DNA from: Prevotellaceae bacterium UBA2738
Lineage (GTDB): Bacteria > Bacteroidota > Bacteroidia > Bacteroidales > Bacteroidaceae
Reading direction: 5' to 3'
Assembly: GCA_002353585.1 (NCBI GenBank)
Contig: DEJW01000031.1
Location: forward strand, 1-32,836
DNA length: 32,836 nucleotides
A program made the translations under genes and the position numbers. Positions within the stretch are counted from its first letter, which is position 1, and each line of letters starts with the position of its first letter. This document shows, in pieces, positions 30,692-32,836 of this stretch. The notes below the pieces were generated by a model. The model saw only the letters and a list, made by a program, of their open reading frames with translations, searched no databases and was not told the DNA's origin.

Positions 30692-30740
30692 AGTTCACAG
30701 TTCATAGTTCATAGTTCATAGTTCACAGTTTACAGTTTAC
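30685..30740. repeat. Eight heptad repeats ending on the U32 start codon
   Basis: Eight 7-bp units on the minus strand (ATGAACT, GTGAACT, GTAAACT). The ATG of the U32 gene is the last unit (30691-30685), exactly as for the DMP19 gene. Confidence 0.9.
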
Positions 30741-30822
30741 GTTATCGTAGCCCTTTAGGGCGTATCGTAGCGAAGCGTATCGTAGCCCTCATGGCGTATC
30801 GTAGTGGCATAGCCACGTATCG
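30741..30822. repeat. ATCGTAG repeats separated by mini-palindromes
   Basis: The word GTATCGTAG or a close form occurs five times, separated by short, different self-complementary inserts: CCCTTTAGGG, GCGAAGC, CCCTCATGGC and TGGCATAGCCA. No gene in this gap. Confidence 0.8.
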
Positions 30823-31755
30823 TTACCTAATTCTTTCTATTATAAAGTTTACCTCTTCCTGTTTCACATCGATGGTATATTTCCCCACGGGAGATTCAGC
30901 AGGGTGGCCGTCAATGCTTATCGGACAGTTCTTCTGTGTCTCTATCTCTATAGCCTTGGCGCGATAGGGTATTATGCGCTTGTGGTTCAGTATCTTGCCG
31001 CGAATGAAGAGGTACAGCGCCTCCACCATGTGGTGCAGGGCAGAGTGGCGCACCATCGTTATGTCCAGCAGTCCGTTGTATGGCACAGCGTTAGGCGTCT
31101 GTCCATATCCCCATGCGTTGCCCACACACATGGTCACTATGTTGTGGCTCTCCGTCACGTAGTCTATGGTGTAGGTCATGCGATAGAACACCTTCTCAAA
31201 CAGCATCATCACCAGCGACAGGGCAAACGACAGTTTCCTTGACCAGAACTTCCTTCTCATCTGCAAACGAGTCTTCTGTATGCCAGCCAGCAGACCTATG
31301 TTCACGCTGTTCAGAAAATATCTCTGTTTCTTTTCCTGTAACTTGTTGGTGTAGCGAATGCATCCCACATCCACCTTCCTCACCCTGTGCTGTGCTATAG
31401 CCTTCACGCTCTCCTCCGTGTTCTGGTAGGTAAAGCCCCAGAAACGTGCAAAGTCGTTCATCACGCCGTTAGGGATTACTCCTATGCTTATCTGGTCTCT
31501 TACGGATTTCTCTACCGCCATCAGGCAGTTCACCGTATCGTTCAGTGCAGAGTCGCCACCAGCTATGATTATATCCTTATAGCCGTTGCTAATCATCATC
31601 GTCACCAGTCGCTCCACGCTCTGCTGGTCTTCGCTCTGCACCATGTCATATTCCACGTGGTGCTTCACCAGCAGAGCCTCAATCTTCTCCCAGCGTTTCC
31701 TCACGCTGGTAAACGGACGGTGATTAGGACAGTATATTATACAGAGCTTGTTCAT
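30823..31755 (-). CDS. Diacylglycerol kinase family protein
   Basis: The 310-residue protein has the DagK catalytic fold of YegS/DgkB type: an N-terminal domain with IIIAGGDSALNDTVN (about 62-76, normally GGDGTxNE) and GVIPNGVMNDFARFWG (about 93-108, normally PxGTxNDFAR), and a C-terminal beta domain (SIDGHPAES). Such enzymes phosphorylate diacylglycerol or other lipids. Both loop motifs have lost their conserved Thr (GGDSA, NGVMN), so the substrate or activity may differ. The start lies 32 bases inside the end of miaA, so they are probably one operon. Confidence 0.8.
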   Translation of the reverse strand: MNKLCIIYCPNHRPFTSVRKRWEKIEALLVKHHVEYDMVQSEDQQSVERLVTMMISNGYKDIIIAGGDSALNDTVNCLMAVEKSVRDQISIGVIPNGVMNDFARFWGFTYQNTEESVKAIAQHRVRKVDVGCIRYTNKLQEKKQRYFLNSVNIGLLAGIQKTRLQMRRKFWSRKLSFALSLVMMLFEKVFYRMTYTIDYVTESHNIVTMCVGNAWGYGQTPNAVPYNGLLDITMVRHSALHHMVEALYLFIRGKILNHKRIIPYRAKAIEIETQKNCPISIDGHPAESPVGKYTIDVKQEEVNFIIERIR

Positions 31756-32632
31756 CCTTTATCCAGTTTATCTTAAATCCTCTGCGCTCCATACCACGAA
31801 ACCATGTCATCTGCCTTTTGGCAAACTGGTGAATAGCTATCTCCAGTCCCCTTACCATTTCGTCGTATGTCAGTTCGCCTATTACGTATTTCGTTATGAA
31901 TTTATACTCCAGTCCGTAGTATATCAGGTCCTCAGGTTTTATGCCCTCACTGAGCAGTCCCCTTATCTCGTCCACCATACCCTCCTCCAGTCGGGCATGC
32001 AGCCTTCTCGTTATTCTCTCCCTGCGCACCTCTCTGTCCACATCCACACCAATTATCAGCGAGTCAATGGCAGGCGCCTCGCGCAGTGGGGTGGGGTGCT
32101 CCATGTTATATTGCTCTATCTCTATCGCCCTGATAGCCCTCTGGCATGAGTCCACATCCGTCTTGTTGTGCATCGCTGAGCCCGTCATCTTCTTCAGTTC
32201 CGTCAGCATCGCGGTCAGTTCCTCCAGCGATTTCCCCTTCAGCCTCTCGCGCAGTTCAGGGTTCTGTGGCACAGGCGACAGGTTATAGCCCTTCAACACC
32301 GACTCTATGTACAGTCCCGTTCCTCCACACAGTATGGGCGTGGCGCCACGCTGCTGAATGTCGTTATAAGCCTTCATGAAGTCCTCCTGATAGCGGAACA
32401 GGTTATACTTTGTTCCAGGCTCCGCAATGTCTATCAGGTGGTAGGGTATGTGCCTGCCCGTCTCAGGGTTCACGTAGTCGCTCAGGTCCTTTCCCGTACC
32501 AATGTCCATCCTGCGATACACCTGCCTTGAGTCCGCCGATATTATCTCGCCCCCTATGCGTTCCGCCAGGTGTGTCGCTATCGCCGTCTTTCCGCTCGCC
32601 GTAGGTCCCAGTATGGTAATCATTCTCTTCAT
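31724..32632 (-). CDS. miaA: tRNA dimethylallyltransferase MiaA
   Basis: The 302-residue enzyme adds the dimethylallyl group to A37 of tRNAs that read UNN codons. It shows the P-loop GPTASGKT (9-16), IISADSRQVYRRMDIGTGK (34-52), LCGGTGLYIESVLKG (about 100-114), and the C-terminal tRNA-binding TYDEMVRGLEIAIHQFAKRQMTWFR. A promoter (TTG, 20-base spacer, TAACTTTG) ends only 7 bases before the ATG at 32632, so the mRNA may be leaderless or start at the second ATG (Met4, 32623). Confidence 0.95.
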   Translation of the reverse strand: MKRMITILGPTASGKTAIATHLAERIGGEIISADSRQVYRRMDIGTGKDLSDYVNPETGRHIPYHLIDIAEPGTKYNLFRYQEDFMKAYNDIQQRGATPILCGGTGLYIESVLKGYNLSPVPQNPELRERLKGKSLEELTAMLTELKKMTGSAMHNKTDVDSCQRAIRAIEIEQYNMEHPTPLREAPAIDSLIIGVDVDREVRRERITRRLHARLEEGMVDEIRGLLSEGIKPEDLIYYGLEYKFITKYVIGELTYDEMVRGLEIAIHQFAKRQMTWFRGMERRGFKINWIKDEQALYNILS

Positions 32633-32639
32633 ATCTTTG

Positions 32640-32670
32640 CAAAGTTACACTTTTTCCAACAAAGTTCCAA
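32640..32670 (-). promoter_or_regulatory. Promoter of miaA
   Basis: Minus strand TTG at 32670-32668, 20-base spacer, TAACTTTG at 32647-32640, same layout as the candidate sRNA promoter. Nothing recognisable in the remaining bases up to 32836. Confidence 0.6.
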
Positions 32671-32836
32671 CTGTTTCGCAAAGAAAATGATAAAATTATG
32701 TTGTCCTTTGTCACCTTTTCTTGATTAACAAAAACATTAAAAACCCCTGTCAAGGTCATAAGTCTTTCAGACTCTCGCAGCCCTTCAAGTAACATGGCCT
32801 TTATGTGCAAGCACCTAAGTCCATGTCCCTTGCAGT

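Overview
The window is from a Bacteroidota chromosome, most likely a Prevotella-like member of the Bacteroidales. The evidence is the TAnnTTTG type -7 boxes in front of genes, rare Shine-Dalgarno sequences, lipoproteins with Bacteroidales-type signals, gene families typical of that group (DUF4296, DMP19, the GGGtGRT pair, the C11 peptidase) and many short intergenic repeats. The species assignment is inference.

Layout. 1-3141: the 5' end of a HepT toxin gene and its MntA antitoxin gene; a roughly 700-base gene-free stretch packed with hairpins; a large secreted DUF4832-like protein; and tRNA-Cys with its terminator. 3411-10885: tRNA-Leu(TAG) followed by an integrated element of about 7.35 kb, bounded by a perfect 14-bp repeat (CCTGTCAGGCGCAC) at the tRNA 3' end and at 10831-10844. 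It encodes a tyrosine integrase, an excisionase-like HTH protein, a helicase, a primase, a ribbon-helix-helix protein and a small cargo block of secreted or unknown proteins plus a remnant of a type II restriction-methylase. It also carries several iteron-like arrays and a candidate small RNA. It resembles NBU-type mobilizable elements, but no relaxase gene is visible. The original terminator of tRNA-Leu is now beyond the right end of the element, and the left end of the element supplies a replacement.

10951-23978: a GH28 pectinase on the minus strand, then a long plus-strand housekeeping run: aminotransferase, LolC/E-like permease, ileS, a DksA-like protein without cysteines, lspA, a DUF4296 lipoprotein, smpB, recR, a DMP19 protein, and a highly expressed pair (NifU-like scaffold and GGGtGRT protein). 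24083-32647: a minus-strand run of groES-groEL, C11 peptidase lipoprotein, zinc-ribbon membrane lipoprotein, U32 peptidase (RlhA-like), a diacylglycerol kinase family protein and miaA.

The most notable signals are: an IleRS with a GIHH instead of HIGH signature; an array of TGNCA half-sites at 9-bp spacing upstream of groES; heptad TGAACTA repeats whose last unit supplies the start codon of two unrelated genes; repeat-derived in-frame insertions in the U32 protein; and the candidate sRNA and iterons in the integrated element.
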